Assembly (NCBI GenBank): GCA_900752115.1
Contig: CAADUC010000069.1
Coordinates: forward strand, 1-32,653
Source: Clostridia bacterium
GTDB lineage: Bacteria; Bacillota; Clostridia; Oscillospirales; Acutalibacteraceae
Reading direction: 5' to 3'
Length of the DNA: 32,653 nt
A program made the position numbers and the translations under genes. Below are positions 7,391 to 16,206 of the stretch, in pieces; within the stretch, counting starts at the first letter, position 1; the number at the start of each line of letters is the position of its first letter. The notes under the pieces are model-generated. The model did not search any database, was not told the origin of the DNA, and worked only from the letters and a program-made list of their open reading frames with translations.

Positions 7391-8050
7391 ATCCTTTCCT
7401 GCCTTGGGATCCGCTGAGGCATCCTGCAGATAAGCAAAGCGCCTGACGCCTTCCCCGAAATGATCCTTTCTTTTTCTCCGCTCCCTATCTCCCAAATCGG
7501 AAAAAAGGAAACTCACGACCGTACAGGCTGTCATGAGCAGAAGCAGCCAAACGGGGAGCATCCGCAGCACGGAAAGATAAACGAGAAACCCAAAGATTCC
7601 GGAACCAAGAAGAGTCAGGCAAACCGCCGCCTGTGAGAGACTGCGGCGATAATCCCAGATATAATTTTCCGCTTCATCAAATTTTCCGGAAAGCTCCTTG
7701 TTCTCCAGATTTTCGTAATCACAGTGGAGCCTTTTCTCAAACAGCAGATCGTCAAGGCTTTGACAAAACCGGCTCTGCTCCCCTTCCATCACACCGGCAG
7801 CATACTGCTCGGCAAAACTGCACACAACGGCCGCAAGGCCAAGCCCCACTACAGCCAAAAACAAACGTGCACTGTCCGCCTGTTCCGTAACCGCACGCAC
7901 CACAAGATTCGGAAGAAGAATTCCTATCAGCGGCAGTGCTACCTTCATCGGAATACTCAGCCAAATCATGCGGAAAGAACGCCCTGCATATTTCTTCATC
8001 TGACGCAGGACATACATAAGATTTTGCCACAGTCCATAGGTTGTTTTCAT
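7384..8050 (-). pseudogene. Truncated ABC exporter (transmembrane N-terminus only)
   Basis: The intact 5' end has ATG 8050 with GAGGAGGG upstream and encodes about 220 aa of an ABC exporter membrane domain. It runs from MKTTYGLWQNLMYVLRQMKK through helices 1-4 and loops such as DYENLENKELSGKFDEAE to RFAYLQDASADPKAGKD. Homologues continue with the rest of the membrane domain and the ATPase domain; here the match stops at about 7391 and the frame closes at 7376. No Walker or signature motifs follow. The next DNA belongs to a different ABC gene in another frame. A deletion of about two gene lengths or more is the simplest explanation. Confidence 0.82.
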
Positions 8051-8194
8051 GCGTTTCCCTCCTCGCACTTCGGATCGCTCTCTGGCAGACAAACACTCAG
8101 CCGCACAGCGCCGCCTGCTGTTTTCCCATTTACTGAACCCAGCGTCCGATCCAGCAAGATTTCTCGGCTCCCCCTTTGGGGTGAGAGTACTATC

Positions 8195-8223
8195 ATTGTA
8201 AAATATATTTTGAGACAGAACAA
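8195..8223 (-). promoter_or_regulatory. Promoter of the broken ABC exporter
   Basis: On the minus strand TTGTTC (8218-8223), a 17-bp spacer and TACAAT (8195-8200). The leader to ATG 8050 would be about 138 nt. The promoter seems intact although the gene is not. Confidence 0.65.
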
Positions 8224-8248
8224 CCTGCATTTTTGTGAATCATGCATC

Positions 8249-8262
8249 GAATTCATGAATTC
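8249..8262. promoter_or_regulatory. 14-bp perfect palindrome, possible operator
   Basis: GAATTCATGAATTC is a perfect inverted repeat 26 bp upstream of the -35 box of the exporter promoter. It has the size of a MarR- or TetR-type half-site pair. No regulator gene is present nearby. Confidence 0.4.
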
Positions 8263-8412
8263 AAACGCATTTTTCCAAACAAAAGCACATATTTACCGGC
8301 TGCCGGCACGCACACACGTGCTTTTCATCTTCTCCGGCGCTTTATGCCTTTGTCTGCGAAGAGCAGACGTCTTAAGCAACAAAACCGGACAGGTATTGCA
8401 GGCAAAGAAAAA

Positions 8413-8437
8413 GGGAGACGGTGGATTGCCGTCTCCC
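8413..8437 (-). terminator. Minus-strand terminator, probably for the decarboxylase mRNA
   Basis: GGGAGACGG and CCGTCTCCC form a 9-bp stem. On the minus strand it is followed by CTTTTTCTTT, so it works leftward only. The nearest minus gene upstream is the decarboxylase ending at 8722, so its mRNA would read through the opposite-strand gene at 8528-8704. Confidence 0.7.
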
Positions 8438-8476
8438 AAGGATAAGATTTCATTGTGTCCGAAGTGTCCGAAGCCT

Positions 8477-8505
8477 TTGCGCAGGGCGGCCGGATGTGGT
8501 AAAAT
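8477..8505 (+). promoter_or_regulatory. Putative promoter of the DUF6472 gene
   Basis: TTGCGC (8477-8482), a 17-bp spacer and TAAAAT (8500-8505), ending 22 bp before the start codon. Confidence 0.5.
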
Positions 8506-8527
8506 AACGAAAAAAGGAGGGAATGTC

Positions 8528-8704
8528 ATGCAAACAAACTGCGACTATTGCTGCAATTTCGAACAGGACTATGAGACCGGAGAAAGACGCTGCGTAATTG
8601 AACTTGACGAAGATGAAATGTTCGACTTTATGATGCGAAAAACCGCTGAATGTCCCTATTTTCGAATGGGGGATGAATACAAAATTGTCAACAAACAGAT
8701 TTGA
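8528..8704 (+). CDS. DUF6472 family small protein
   Basis: A 58-aa acidic, cysteine-containing protein. It has CDYC near the N-terminus, RRCVIELDEDEMFDFM in the middle, and CPYFRMGDEYKIVNKQ at the end. The four cysteines (two in CDYCC-NF, one in RRC, one in CPYF) could bind a metal. The pattern matches small DUF6472 proteins common in Clostridia, whose function is unknown. AAAGGAGGG precedes ATG 8528. It is a monocistronic gene on the strand opposite its neighbours. Confidence 0.82.
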   Translation: MQTNCDYCCNFEQDYETGERRCVIELDEDEMFDFMMRKTAECPYFRMGDEYKIVNKQI

Positions 8705-8721
8705 AGCCTGAACAGCGAAAG

Positions 8722-10170
8722 TCAGATTCCGCTTTTCCTCACCGTATCAATGGTTTGAATGTCCGCGCGGCGCGTGTTGCTGAGTGCTACGCCGGCTTTC
8801 CGGAGTACACGGATGTGTTCCGGAAAACTGCTGTCAACCCGCTCGCCGGGAACAATCAGCGGAATTCCGGGAGGATACGCAATCACGGTTTCCCGGGAAA
8901 TACTGCCAACCGCCTGATGAAGCGGCAGAACAATCCCCTCCGACTCCTCCGCCTCCCGGAGCGACAACACACGTTCGGGTAACGGAAAGACGGAGGTTTT
9001 CTCTGTCTGAAATTCTTTTGCCCGCCCGGCCTGTGCGTCGAGACGCAGAAGTGCTTTTGCAAGCCGCCGGAAATTTTCCTCACTGTCACAAAGGCTTGTC
9101 ATGGCAATCGCATAGGAACGAGCTGCCATTTCCAGTTCCACATGTTCACGGGAACGCATTGCCTGCATAAGGGCCGGACCGGTAAGATCCGTGGAAAAGG
9201 TTCCCATTACAATCTTGGAGGGATCGAGCGCATAAATCCCGTATTTTCCCGGCCGTCCATACACGTCCTTTCCCCGTCCAAGCAAGCACAGATTTTGGAG
9301 TGAGCGCGTTTCTTCCTCAAATCGGGCCAGCTTTTTCGTGTAAAGCTTAAATGCTTGCTTTCCTTGTTTCCTCAAAAAAGACACACAGCGGTCGATAGAA
9401 GCCATCAACACATAAGAGGGGCTGCTGCTCTCATAAAGGGACAACTGCCGTTCTACCGAAACAGGAGACACCAGCGAACCGTTAAGATGCAGAACAGCAG
9501 TCTGCGTCAAAGAAGGCAGCGTTTTGTGCACGCTCTGCACAACCAGATCGGCGCCGGCCTGCACAGCTCCGCCCGGAAAACCATCCGCCAGCCCCAGATG
9601 CGCGCCGTGCGCCTCGTCCACAAGAAGTGGAATTCCCCTCGCGTGAGCCGCATAGGCAATCGCCTTTACATCAGAAACGACTCCCTCATAAGTCGGCGAT
9701 GTAATAGCTATCAGCTTTACATTCGGATGCTTCTGCAGGGCATGCTCCACCATTTGCGCTGTTATCCCCCCCGCGGCCTGAAAACCGGGAATCTGCTCGG
9801 GACAAAGATAGTGTGCCTGCAGATTATTTTGATAAAGGGCGTTATACAGGGATTTGTGACTGTTTCGTGCAACCAGAACCTCGTCTCCCCATCTGGTACA
9901 GGCGGCAACGGCAGCCAAAACGCCGCATGAGCTTCCATTGATCAGGAACCATGTTTGCTTTGCACCCCAAAGCTGTGCCGCACGCTCCATCGCTTCCCGC
10001 AGAATTCCCTGCGCGTCATGAAGATTATCAAACCCTTCTATCTCGGTGATATCAAGGCCATAGGGATTATCCATCTGAAACAGGCCGGTATTTCGCTTGT
10101 GGCCCGGCATGTGCATGGGACACATGTCAGAGTCCCGATTTTTTCTGAGTGCTTCATAGAGAAAATCCAT
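8722..10170 (-). CDS. Orn/Lys/Arg decarboxylase-family PLP enzyme
   Basis: A 482-aa fold-type I PLP enzyme of the short (about 480-aa) Gram-positive class, without the N-terminal wing domain of the enterobacterial enzymes. Landmarks are MHMPGHKRN (residues 19-27), NGSSCGVLAA (78-87), VDEAHGAH (184-191, Asp185 near the PLP ring nitrogen) and SVHKTLPSLTQTA with Schiff-base Lys216. The C-terminal domain has the AYPPGIPLIVPGE motif. Such enzymes make cadaverine, putrescine or agmatine; the substrate cannot be assigned from sequence. ATG 10170 has a GGGGGAGAGAA site. The longer frame up to 10458 crosses the promoter and a terminator and is rejected. Confidence 0.92.
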   Translation of the reverse strand: MDFLYEALRKNRDSDMCPMHMPGHKRNTGLFQMDNPYGLDITEIEGFDNLHDAQGILREAMERAAQLWGAKQTWFLINGSSCGVLAAVAACTRWGDEVLVARNSHKSLYNALYQNNLQAHYLCPEQIPGFQAAGGITAQMVEHALQKHPNVKLIAITSPTYEGVVSDVKAIAYAAHARGIPLLVDEAHGAHLGLADGFPGGAVQAGADLVVQSVHKTLPSLTQTAVLHLNGSLVSPVSVERQLSLYESSSPSYVLMASIDRCVSFLRKQGKQAFKLYTKKLARFEEETRSLQNLCLLGRGKDVYGRPGKYGIYALDPSKIVMGTFSTDLTGPALMQAMRSREHVELEMAARSYAIAMTSLCDSEENFRRLAKALLRLDAQAGRAKEFQTEKTSVFPLPERVLSLREAEESEGIVLPLHQAVGSISRETVIAYPPGIPLIVPGERVDSSFPEHIRVLRKAGVALSNTRRADIQTIDTVRKSGI

Positions 10171-10196
10171 TTCTCTCCCCCTCTCCCTTCTTTTCC

Positions 10197-10225
10197 ATTC
10201 TACCTGACTGCCCCCTGAAGTGCAA
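10197..10225 (-). promoter_or_regulatory. Promoter of the decarboxylase gene
   Basis: On the minus strand TTGCAC (10220-10225), a 17-bp spacer and TAGAAT (10197-10202), with the start codon about 27 bp downstream. Confidence 0.75.
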
Positions 10226-10308
10226 GGCGTAGATAAAAAGCTTCCCCCGATCGGGATTGCGCAAAGTGAAAATTCAACGCCACTCTGTACAAAAATAGAA
10301 AACAGCAA

Positions 10309-10360
10309 AAAAACCGGCCTGAAAAGAAGCGATTGCCGCTTTCTTATGAGGCCGGTTTTT
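10309..10360 (-). terminator. Terminator after the cation:proton antiporter gene
   Basis: AAAAACCGGCCT and AGGCCGGTTTTT form a 12-bp outer stem with a small AAGCG/CGCTT hairpin inside, and T-tracts on both strands. It separates the antiporter from the decarboxylase promoter. The rest of the 317-bp gap 10171-10487 holds only that promoter and unremarkable sequence. Confidence 0.88.
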
Positions 10361-10487
10361 GCGCATTTGGATTTGATGGGGCTCGTTTCGCAAAAGCCCC
10401 TGAGACTAAGTAAAAAGAGACAATTTGATGTTCTTTCCGGGATTGTGTTTGATTTCACGCCAAAGATTTCCCAAGCAGAAAATCCGC

Positions 10488-11777
10488 TTATTTCTCAGGA
10501 GGCGTTTTTCTTCCCTCATCCAGAGCGTCAAAAATCTCCTGCTTCCTGGTGACGTAATCCTCAAACTGTCCCACAGACTCATCCTTCAGCTGGCTCGGGG
10601 AAACGCCGTCGTGGCGGAAGGTAAGCTTGAGAAGAATCGGCGCCGCAATGGTGGTGGCCACCACCATCAAAATCACCGGAGCAAAGAAAGCATCCGACAT
10701 CAGACCGAGCGCCGCGCCCTTGGAGGCTACAATCAGAGCAACCTCGCCGCGGGAAACCATGCCGGAGCCAATCTGCAGACACTCCAGGTTTGTCATTCTG
10801 CAAAGCTTTGCGCCGAGGCCGCAGCCAATGACCTTTGTCAGAACAGCAACAATCATCAGCAAAACGGAGAAGAGAATAATGGTTCCCGTCATGGAGGGCA
10901 GCGACACCTTCAGACCGATGCTTGCAAAGAAGATCGGCGACAGCAAAATGTAAGACAGAGTATCAAAACGCGCCGCAATGTACTTGGTGCGCTGCGTATT
11001 GGAAATCAGAACGCCTGCGATATAGGCGCCCGTAATATCAGCCACGCCGAAGAGGCTCTCCGCACAGTAAGCAAGGATCAGGCAGAATACAAAGGCGATA
11101 ATGACAAAGCGGCGCATATCCTTCTGATACCGGGCCTGGAACTTGTTGAACAGGCGATAGAAAATATAGCCCGCTCCAATGGAGAGAACAAAGAAAGCAA
11201 CAATCTTCAGGAGCACCATGCCGATGTTGACTGTAGGATCGGCCAGACTCGTGATAATGGTGAGTGCAATGATACCGAGGATATCGTCAATTACGGCCGC
11301 ACCCAAAATAGCGTTGCCGGCACGCGTATTGAGCTTCCCCATTTCCTTGAGCGTTTCAACAGAAATACTCACGGATGTTGCGGTAAGAATGACGCCCACA
11401 AAAACGTTCTGCAGCATCACCATCGTTTCGCTTGTGCCGTCCGTCGGCTTGTTGAAAAAGTACGTCAGCGCAGAACCACCCAGCAAAGGCACAATCACGC
11501 CGATCAGAGCAATGATAAAGGATGCCTTGCCCGTTTTCTTCAGTTCGCGAACATCAGTTTCAAGGCCGGCGGTGAACATCAGAATAATAACGCCGAGTTC
11601 AGCCATCTGTGTGATAAATTCTGTTTCCGTCAGCACATTGAGCATGGCCGGACCGAGTACAAGACCGGCCACAAGCGCGCCGACCACCTGGGGCATTCTG
11701 AACCGCTTGGTGACAAGTCCGAACACCTTTGTGGTCAGGAGGATTAAGGCAAGATCCAAAAGAAAATGATATGACAT
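10488..11777 (-). CDS. Cation:proton antiporter (CPA2, KefB/NapA-like)
   Basis: A 429-aa membrane protein with about twelve to thirteen helices (Na_H_Exchanger domain) that would swap Na+ or K+ for H+ across the cell membrane. Landmarks are PQVVGALVAGLVLGP (29-43), LIFM-like GVIILMFTAGLETD, TATSVSISVETL in the unwound helix, and GAAVIDDILG with Asp164-Asp165. That Asp-Asp pair is the transport site typical of electrogenic CPA2 members. A cytosolic tail of about 45 residues follows the last helix, with no TrkA-N domain, so it is not a full Kef channel. ATG 11777 follows GGAGGGAA; the upstream extension to 11846 lacks such a site. Confidence 0.92.
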   Translation of the reverse strand: MSYHFLLDLALILLTTKVFGLVTKRFRMPQVVGALVAGLVLGPAMLNVLTETEFITQMAELGVIILMFTAGLETDVRELKKTGKASFIIALIGVIVPLLGGSALTYFFNKPTDGTSETMVMLQNVFVGVILTATSVSISVETLKEMGKLNTRAGNAILGAAVIDDILGIIALTIITSLADPTVNIGMVLLKIVAFFVLSIGAGYIFYRLFNKFQARYQKDMRRFVIIAFVFCLILAYCAESLFGVADITGAYIAGVLISNTQRTKYIAARFDTLSYILLSPIFFASIGLKVSLPSMTGTIILFSVLLMIVAVLTKVIGCGLGAKLCRMTNLECLQIGSGMVSRGEVALIVASKGAALGLMSDAFFAPVILMVVATTIAAPILLKLTFRHDGVSPSQLKDESVGQFEDYVTRKQEIFDALDEGRKTPPEK

Positions 11778-11873
11778 ACTGCGTTCCCTCCATCGATCTA
11801 TTCCGGGGGCAGCTTCCACGGCCGGCGCTATTCTCCGTCCGGTCACAGAAGGCCCGCGTTTTTTAACTGTTAG

Positions 11874-11902
11874 ATTATAAGCCTTTGTTATAAAATTAGC
11901 AA
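11874..11902 (-). promoter_or_regulatory. Promoter of the antiporter gene
   Basis: On the minus strand TTGCTA (11897-11902), a 17-bp spacer and a consensus TATAAT (11874-11879). This gives a leader of about 90 nt. Confidence 0.8.
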
Positions 11903-11962
11903 TGTCCAGATCTGATAAAAGAGTTTTCGTCGAAATGTGAAAATCTGTTTATGTTTTTGTAG

Positions 11963-14317
11963 TCAACCCTTCCAGTCTTTTCGCCAGAATGCGTCCAAAC
12001 AGCTGGAAAGCTCCTCTGCATTCCGGACCCGATAAGGCTCCGGCCAATGCGCGGGAAACAAGCTGCGATAGCTTTGCTGGGAAAAACGGGAATCAATCAG
12101 CAGAACAGCGCCGCGGTCCGTCTCCGAGCGAATCACCCGTCCGGCAGCCTGCATCACCTTGTTCATGCCGGGAAAGCGGTATGCAAAGGAAAATCCGTCC
12201 CCCCTCTCCTTTTCATAGTACTCCCGCAGCAATTCCTGACGGCGGTTCACCTTGGGAAGACCGACCCCCACAATAACGGCTCCCACCAGACGATCACCGT
12301 AAAAGTCGATTCCCTCCGAAAAAATACCGCCCATCACGCAGAAGCCCAGCAGCGTTCCTTCGTTTTCTTCCGAAAACAGCGCAAGAAACGCTTCCCTTTC
12401 CTCCTCGCTCATGCTGCGGGCCTGACTGACAATCTGCAGCTGCGGATACTCCTCCTGCACCCGGTTCCGCGCTTTTTCCATATACTCATAGGAAGGAAAG
12501 TAAGCAATGTAATTTCCCTTTCCCGCACTGGCAAAAGAACCGATCAAGCGCGCCACCTCCGGGAGACTGCTCTCCCGATCCACATAGCGGGTGCTGACGC
12601 GATCCGCCAGAAGCAAAAAGAAATTCTCCGGCGGAAAGGGTGACGGAACCGCAAGCGTTTTGGGGCTCTCCCCTCCGCCGATCACGGAAACAAAATACGG
12701 CAGCGGGGAAAGTGTAGCAGAAAAAAGGATACCGGCTCGTCCCTTATTCAAAGCCTCATCCAAAAAACGCGCGGGATCCATACAAAACAGACGAATCCTC
12801 ACCTCGCTGCCCTTGTGAAACAGCTGTGTCACATATTCCGGTCCGTACAACTCGGCAATCCGAAGAAAAAAACGCACCTCAAACCAGAGCGGCAGCACCC
12901 GCTTTCTTTTGGGATCCTCCCGATGCTCCTCCAGCCATTCCTCACATCGGGAGGAGAATTGCTGCACTTTCCGGAGAAACTCCTCCGGAATTTTTTCCAT
13001 ATCCGACTGCCCGGTTTCCCCGCACAGCGGCCGCAGCTCCAGCATGGCGCGGTTCAGCGCATTCAGAAGCCGGTTCATCGACTTCTCCTGCTTTCCAAAC
13101 TCCCGTTTCAGCTCCAGCACGGAGGATTTGCTCAGCTCCGCCGAATACATTTCCCGCCCTCTCTCGGGAAGGTTATGGGCCTCGTCAATCAAAAAGGTAA
13201 AATCTGTTTTTCCTTCGGAAAAATACCGTTTCAGACTGACGACAGGATCAAAGAGATAGTTGTAGTCGCAAATCACAATATCGCACCATTCGGAAAGATC
13301 CAGAGAAAGTTCAAACGGGCAAACGCCAAAACGCTCCGCCGCTTCGGCAATCGCCTCCCGATCCAAATGATCCCCGGAAGTCAGCAGCGCATAAAGCGCC
13401 TCGTTGACACGATCGAAATGACCTGCGGCGCGCGGACAAGTAAGCGGCGTGCACTCCGGCGTGTCCAGGCAGCAGATTTTCTCCTTGGCGGTAAAGATCA
13501 CACTTTTCACGCGCAGCCCTTTGCTTCGCATCACGGCCAGTGCATCTGCAGCCGCCTGCCTGGTAATCGTCTTGGCCGTCAGATAAAAAATCCGGCTTGT
13601 CAGATCTTCTCCCATCGCCTTGATCGCCGGAAAAAGAGTGGACATCGTCTTGCCGACCCCTGTCGGCGCCTGACAGAAAAGGCGATTCTCGTCCCGGATC
13701 GCGCGATACACGGACGCCGCCAGAGGCCGCTGTCCCCGCCGGTAGGCGTCAAACGGAAAAGGCAGTTTCCGGATCGTTTCCCCCCGAAGCTGCGTCCAGT
13801 CTCTTCGGAAACGAGCCCATGGAGCATATTTTTCAAGCAGGTCCCGATAAAACACAGACAGTTCCTGGAATGTGAAGACCCGCTGGAGACGGGAAAGCTC
13901 TCCTGTCTCCGCATGGCAATACGTCAGCCGCACGCCTACCTGCCCGCATTCCTGCTCAGAGGCATAAAACCAGGCGTAACATTTGGCCTGCGCCCAGTGC
14001 AGCAAAAAGCCATCCTCCGGGAGACTCGCAAGCGGTACGGATACCGTTTTAATCTCGTCAATAACCGTTTGTCCGTCTTCCTCAAAAATTCCGTCTGCAC
14101 GTCCCTCCACCGTATAGCGAAGATCCTCCCAGTCCTCCGTGTGAGAAAAATGCACCTCAGCCCGGTAGCCTTCCCCGCCCTCTCTCTGCAGGCGGCGATG
14201 GATACGCGCCCCCTCTGCGGCGCGATCCAGCGCGCTGCCCGCGGAGCCGCTTTCCAGATTTCCGCTGCGCAGAAGAAACTCCACCAACTGCCGCACTGAC
14301 AGCCGAACCTCGTACAT
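11963..14317 (-). CDS. PD-(D/E)XK nuclease fused to DinG/XPD-type Fe-S DNA helicase
   Basis: A 784-aa protein. Residues 1-150 look like a Cas4/RecB-family nuclease: GRADG (Asp75), IDEIKT (Glu88, Lys90) and QAKCY (Gln110, Tyr114, the QxxxY motif). The rest is a superfamily 2 helicase of the Rad3/XPD/DinG class. It has YRRGQ (Q-motif), APTGVGKT (217-224), four clustered cysteines C282, C283, C289 and C294 that may ligate a 4Fe-4S cluster, DEAH in FLIDEAHNLP, and C-terminal motifs ending in QAAGRVIRSETDRGAVLLID. It probably unwinds 5'-to-3' and may cut DNA during repair. Start ATG 14317 has GAGGTGGG upstream; frames to 14665 run over the promoter. It is monocistronic. Confidence 0.9.
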   Translation of the reverse strand: MYEVRLSVRQLVEFLLRSGNLESGSAGSALDRAAEGARIHRRLQREGGEGYRAEVHFSHTEDWEDLRYTVEGRADGIFEEDGQTVIDEIKTVSVPLASLPEDGFLLHWAQAKCYAWFYASEQECGQVGVRLTYCHAETGELSRLQRVFTFQELSVFYRDLLEKYAPWARFRRDWTQLRGETIRKLPFPFDAYRRGQRPLAASVYRAIRDENRLFCQAPTGVGKTMSTLFPAIKAMGEDLTSRIFYLTAKTITRQAAADALAVMRSKGLRVKSVIFTAKEKICCLDTPECTPLTCPRAAGHFDRVNEALYALLTSGDHLDREAIAEAAERFGVCPFELSLDLSEWCDIVICDYNYLFDPVVSLKRYFSEGKTDFTFLIDEAHNLPERGREMYSAELSKSSVLELKREFGKQEKSMNRLLNALNRAMLELRPLCGETGQSDMEKIPEEFLRKVQQFSSRCEEWLEEHREDPKRKRVLPLWFEVRFFLRIAELYGPEYVTQLFHKGSEVRIRLFCMDPARFLDEALNKGRAGILFSATLSPLPYFVSVIGGGESPKTLAVPSPFPPENFFLLLADRVSTRYVDRESSLPEVARLIGSFASAGKGNYIAYFPSYEYMEKARNRVQEEYPQLQIVSQARSMSEEEREAFLALFSEENEGTLLGFCVMGGIFSEGIDFYGDRLVGAVIVGVGLPKVNRRQELLREYYEKERGDGFSFAYRFPGMNKVMQAAGRVIRSETDRGAVLLIDSRFSQQSYRSLFPAHWPEPYRVRNAEELSSCLDAFWRKDWKG

Positions 14318-14347
14318 GTTACCCACCTCGACGCTGTGTTTTTTACC

Positions 14348-14356
14348 AGTATAGCA
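14348..14356 (-). promoter_or_regulatory. Extended -10 promoter of the helicase gene
   Basis: On the minus strand TGC-TATACT (TATACT at 14348-14353), a TGn extended -10 without a clear -35 box. Confidence 0.5.
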
Positions 14357-14402
14357 CAAAAAATATGCCCTTGCCGAGAGAAAAATTTTTGAGCTCCATC
14401 TG

Positions 14403-14431
14403 TTGTATTCCCTCGACAAATTTACTATAAT
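14403..14431 (+). promoter_or_regulatory. Promoter of the DUF1846 gene
   Basis: TTGTAT (14403-14408), a 17-bp spacer and TATAAT (14426-14431). The leader to ATG 14580 is about 140 nt and holds no obvious riboswitch. Confidence 0.75.
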
Positions 14432-14579
14432 AAGTACGTTATAGAGGTTTTCAAAATAATATCGGCTTTTCCGGACAACGATACAGGCGTGAACCAGCGG
14501 CACCGGGCTTTGAACGGCAGAGCCCGCGGGTTCCGCCCTTTTCTTTTGCGGAAGAGCCGGAAAAATGATGGAGGGGCGC

Positions 14580-16064
14580 ATGAAAGCGATCGGTTTTGAC
14601 AACAACAGGTATCTTGAAATCCAATCCAAACACATCCAGCAGCGCATCGCACAGTTCGACAACAAGCTTTATCTGGAAATGGGAGGCAAACTGTTCGACG
14701 ATTTTCACGCATCCCGCGTGCTGCCGGGCTTTTTGCCGGACAGCAAAATTAAAATGCTGATGCAGCTCGCCGATCAGGTGGAAATTGTTATTGTCATTAA
14801 CGCCACGGATATTGAGAAAAGCAAGGTGCGCGGTGATATCGGCATCACCTACGATGCGGATGTACTGCGCCTGATTGATGCTTTCCGCGGCAACGGGCTG
14901 TATGTGGGCAGCGTGGTAATCGCCCAGTATTCCGGCCAGTCCACGGCGGACACCTTCCATAAGCGTTTGGAGTCGCTTGGCGTCAAGGTATTTCTGCATT
15001 ACCCGATCGAAGGCTATCCGTCCAATATCCCGCATATCGTGAGCGACGAAGGCTTTGGCAAAAATGAATATGTTGAGACAACACGGCCGCTGGTGGTCGT
15101 AACCGCGCCCGGCCCCGGCAGCGGAAAAATGGCTACCTGCCTGTCTCAGCTGTACCATGAGTACCGCCGCGGCATCAAAGCCGGATATGCGAAATTTGAA
15201 ACCTTCCCGATCTGGAATCTCCCCCTCAAGCATCCTGTCAATCTTGCCTACGAAGCCGCCACCGCCGATTTGAACGATGTCAATATGATCGATCCCTTCC
15301 ATCTGGAGGCTTACAACGAGACTGCCGTAAACTACAACCGCGACGTTGAGGCCTTCCCGGTCCTCAACGCAATCCTGGAGAAAATTTCCGGCACCAGCCC
15401 GTACAAATCCCCTACCGACATGGGGGTCAATATGGCGGGACACTGCATCATCGACGACGAGGTTTGTCAGGAAGCGTCCCGGCAGGAAATCATTCGCCGT
15501 TATTTCCATACCAAGTGCGATCTTCGCCTTGGCCGCGTGGAGGAATCTGCCGTTGTAAAACTGGAACTGCTCATGAGCCGTGCCGGCGTTACTGTTGACG
15601 ACAGACCGGTGGTTGCAGCCGCCCTGCGCAGAGCCGAAGATACCGAGATGCCGGCTGCCGCCATCGAGCTTCCGGACGGAAGAGTCGTCACGGGTAAAAC
15701 CTCTTCCCTGCTTGGCGCATCGGCCGCCGCTCTGCTCAATGCGCTCAAGGCCCTCGGCGGAATCGACCATAAGATTCTGCTGATCTCCCCCAATGTGATT
15801 GAGCCGATTCAGAATCTCAAAACACACCACCTCGGCAATCATAACCCCCGTCTGCACACCGACGAAGTGCTGATCGCTCTGTCCATCTGCGCCACGCTGA
15901 ATCCCGTCGCGGGACAAGCTCTTCAGCAGCTCTCGAAACTGCGAGACTGCGAGGCCCATTCCACCGTCATTCTCTCCTCCGTCGATGACTCCACCTTCCG
16001 CAAGCTCGGCGTTCGTCTGACCTGCGAACCGCGTTATCAGACCAAAAAGCTGTTCCATAAATAA
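14580..16064 (+). CDS. DUF1846 domain-containing protein
   Basis: A 494-aa cytosolic protein, the normal length for this family. It starts with [16 protein letters not shown] and contains [25 protein letters not shown]-loop-like [14 protein letters not shown] sits at about residues 174-187, consistent with nucleotide binding. The middle holds many acidic, Asn-rich stretches ([17 protein letters not shown]). DUF1846 proteins are widespread in Firmicutes and structurally characterised, but without an agreed function. ATG 14580 is chosen over 14565 and 14568 because GGAGGGG (14571-14577) precedes it and homologues begin with MK-IGFD. It has its own promoter and terminator, so it is monocistronic. 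Confidence 0.93.
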   Translation: MKAIGFDNNRYLEIQSKHIQQRIAQFDNKLYLEMGGKLFDDFHASRVLPGFLPDSKIKMLMQLADQVEIVIVINATDIEKSKVRGDIGITYDADVLRLIDAFRGNGLYVGSVVIAQYSGQSTADTFHKRLESLGVKVFLHYPIEGYPSNIPHIVSDEGFGKNEYVETTRPLVVVTAPGPGSGKMATCLSQLYHEYRRGIKAGYAKFETFPIWNLPLKHPVNLAYEAATADLNDVNMIDPFHLEAYNETAVNYNRDVEAFPVLNAILEKISGTSPYKSPTDMGVNMAGHCIIDDEVCQEASRQEIIRRYFHTKCDLRLGRVEESAVVKLELLMSRAGVTVDDRPVVAAALRRAEDTEMPAAAIELPDGRVVTGKTSSLLGASAAALLNALKALGGIDHKILLISPNVIEPIQNLKTHHLGNHNPRLHTDEVLIALSICATLNPVAGQALQQLSKLRDCEAHSTVILSSVDDSTFRKLGVRLTCEPRYQTKKLFHK

Positions 16065-16076
16065 CCGGAATTTCAT

Positions 16077-16112
16077 GGGGACCCGCGCTGCTGCGACCGG
16101 GTCCCCATTTTT
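16077..16112 (+). terminator. Terminator of the DUF1846 gene
   Basis: GGGGACCC and GGGTCCCC, an 8-bp GC-rich stem with a 14-nt loop, followed by ATTTTT. Confidence 0.88.
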
Positions 16113-16206
16113 CCATCAGTCCGTCCATGCCGATCCCCGCTGCAACAAAGTCAAAAGGATCGTAACCACCCATACTCTAACATGTTGCCTGAAAGGATGA
16201 ATCCCT

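Noticed and set aside
10220..11747. Long plus-strand frames over the antiporter gene
   Set aside because: They overlap a clear terminator and the opposite-strand membrane protein and show no domain.
12815..14299. A 494-codon plus-strand frame
   Set aside because: It is antisense to the nuclease-helicase gene. Its composition is that of a reverse-strand shadow.
14451..16076. A 541-codon minus-strand frame
   Set aside because: It mirrors the DUF1846 gene, which has a promoter, ribosome site and terminator on the plus strand.
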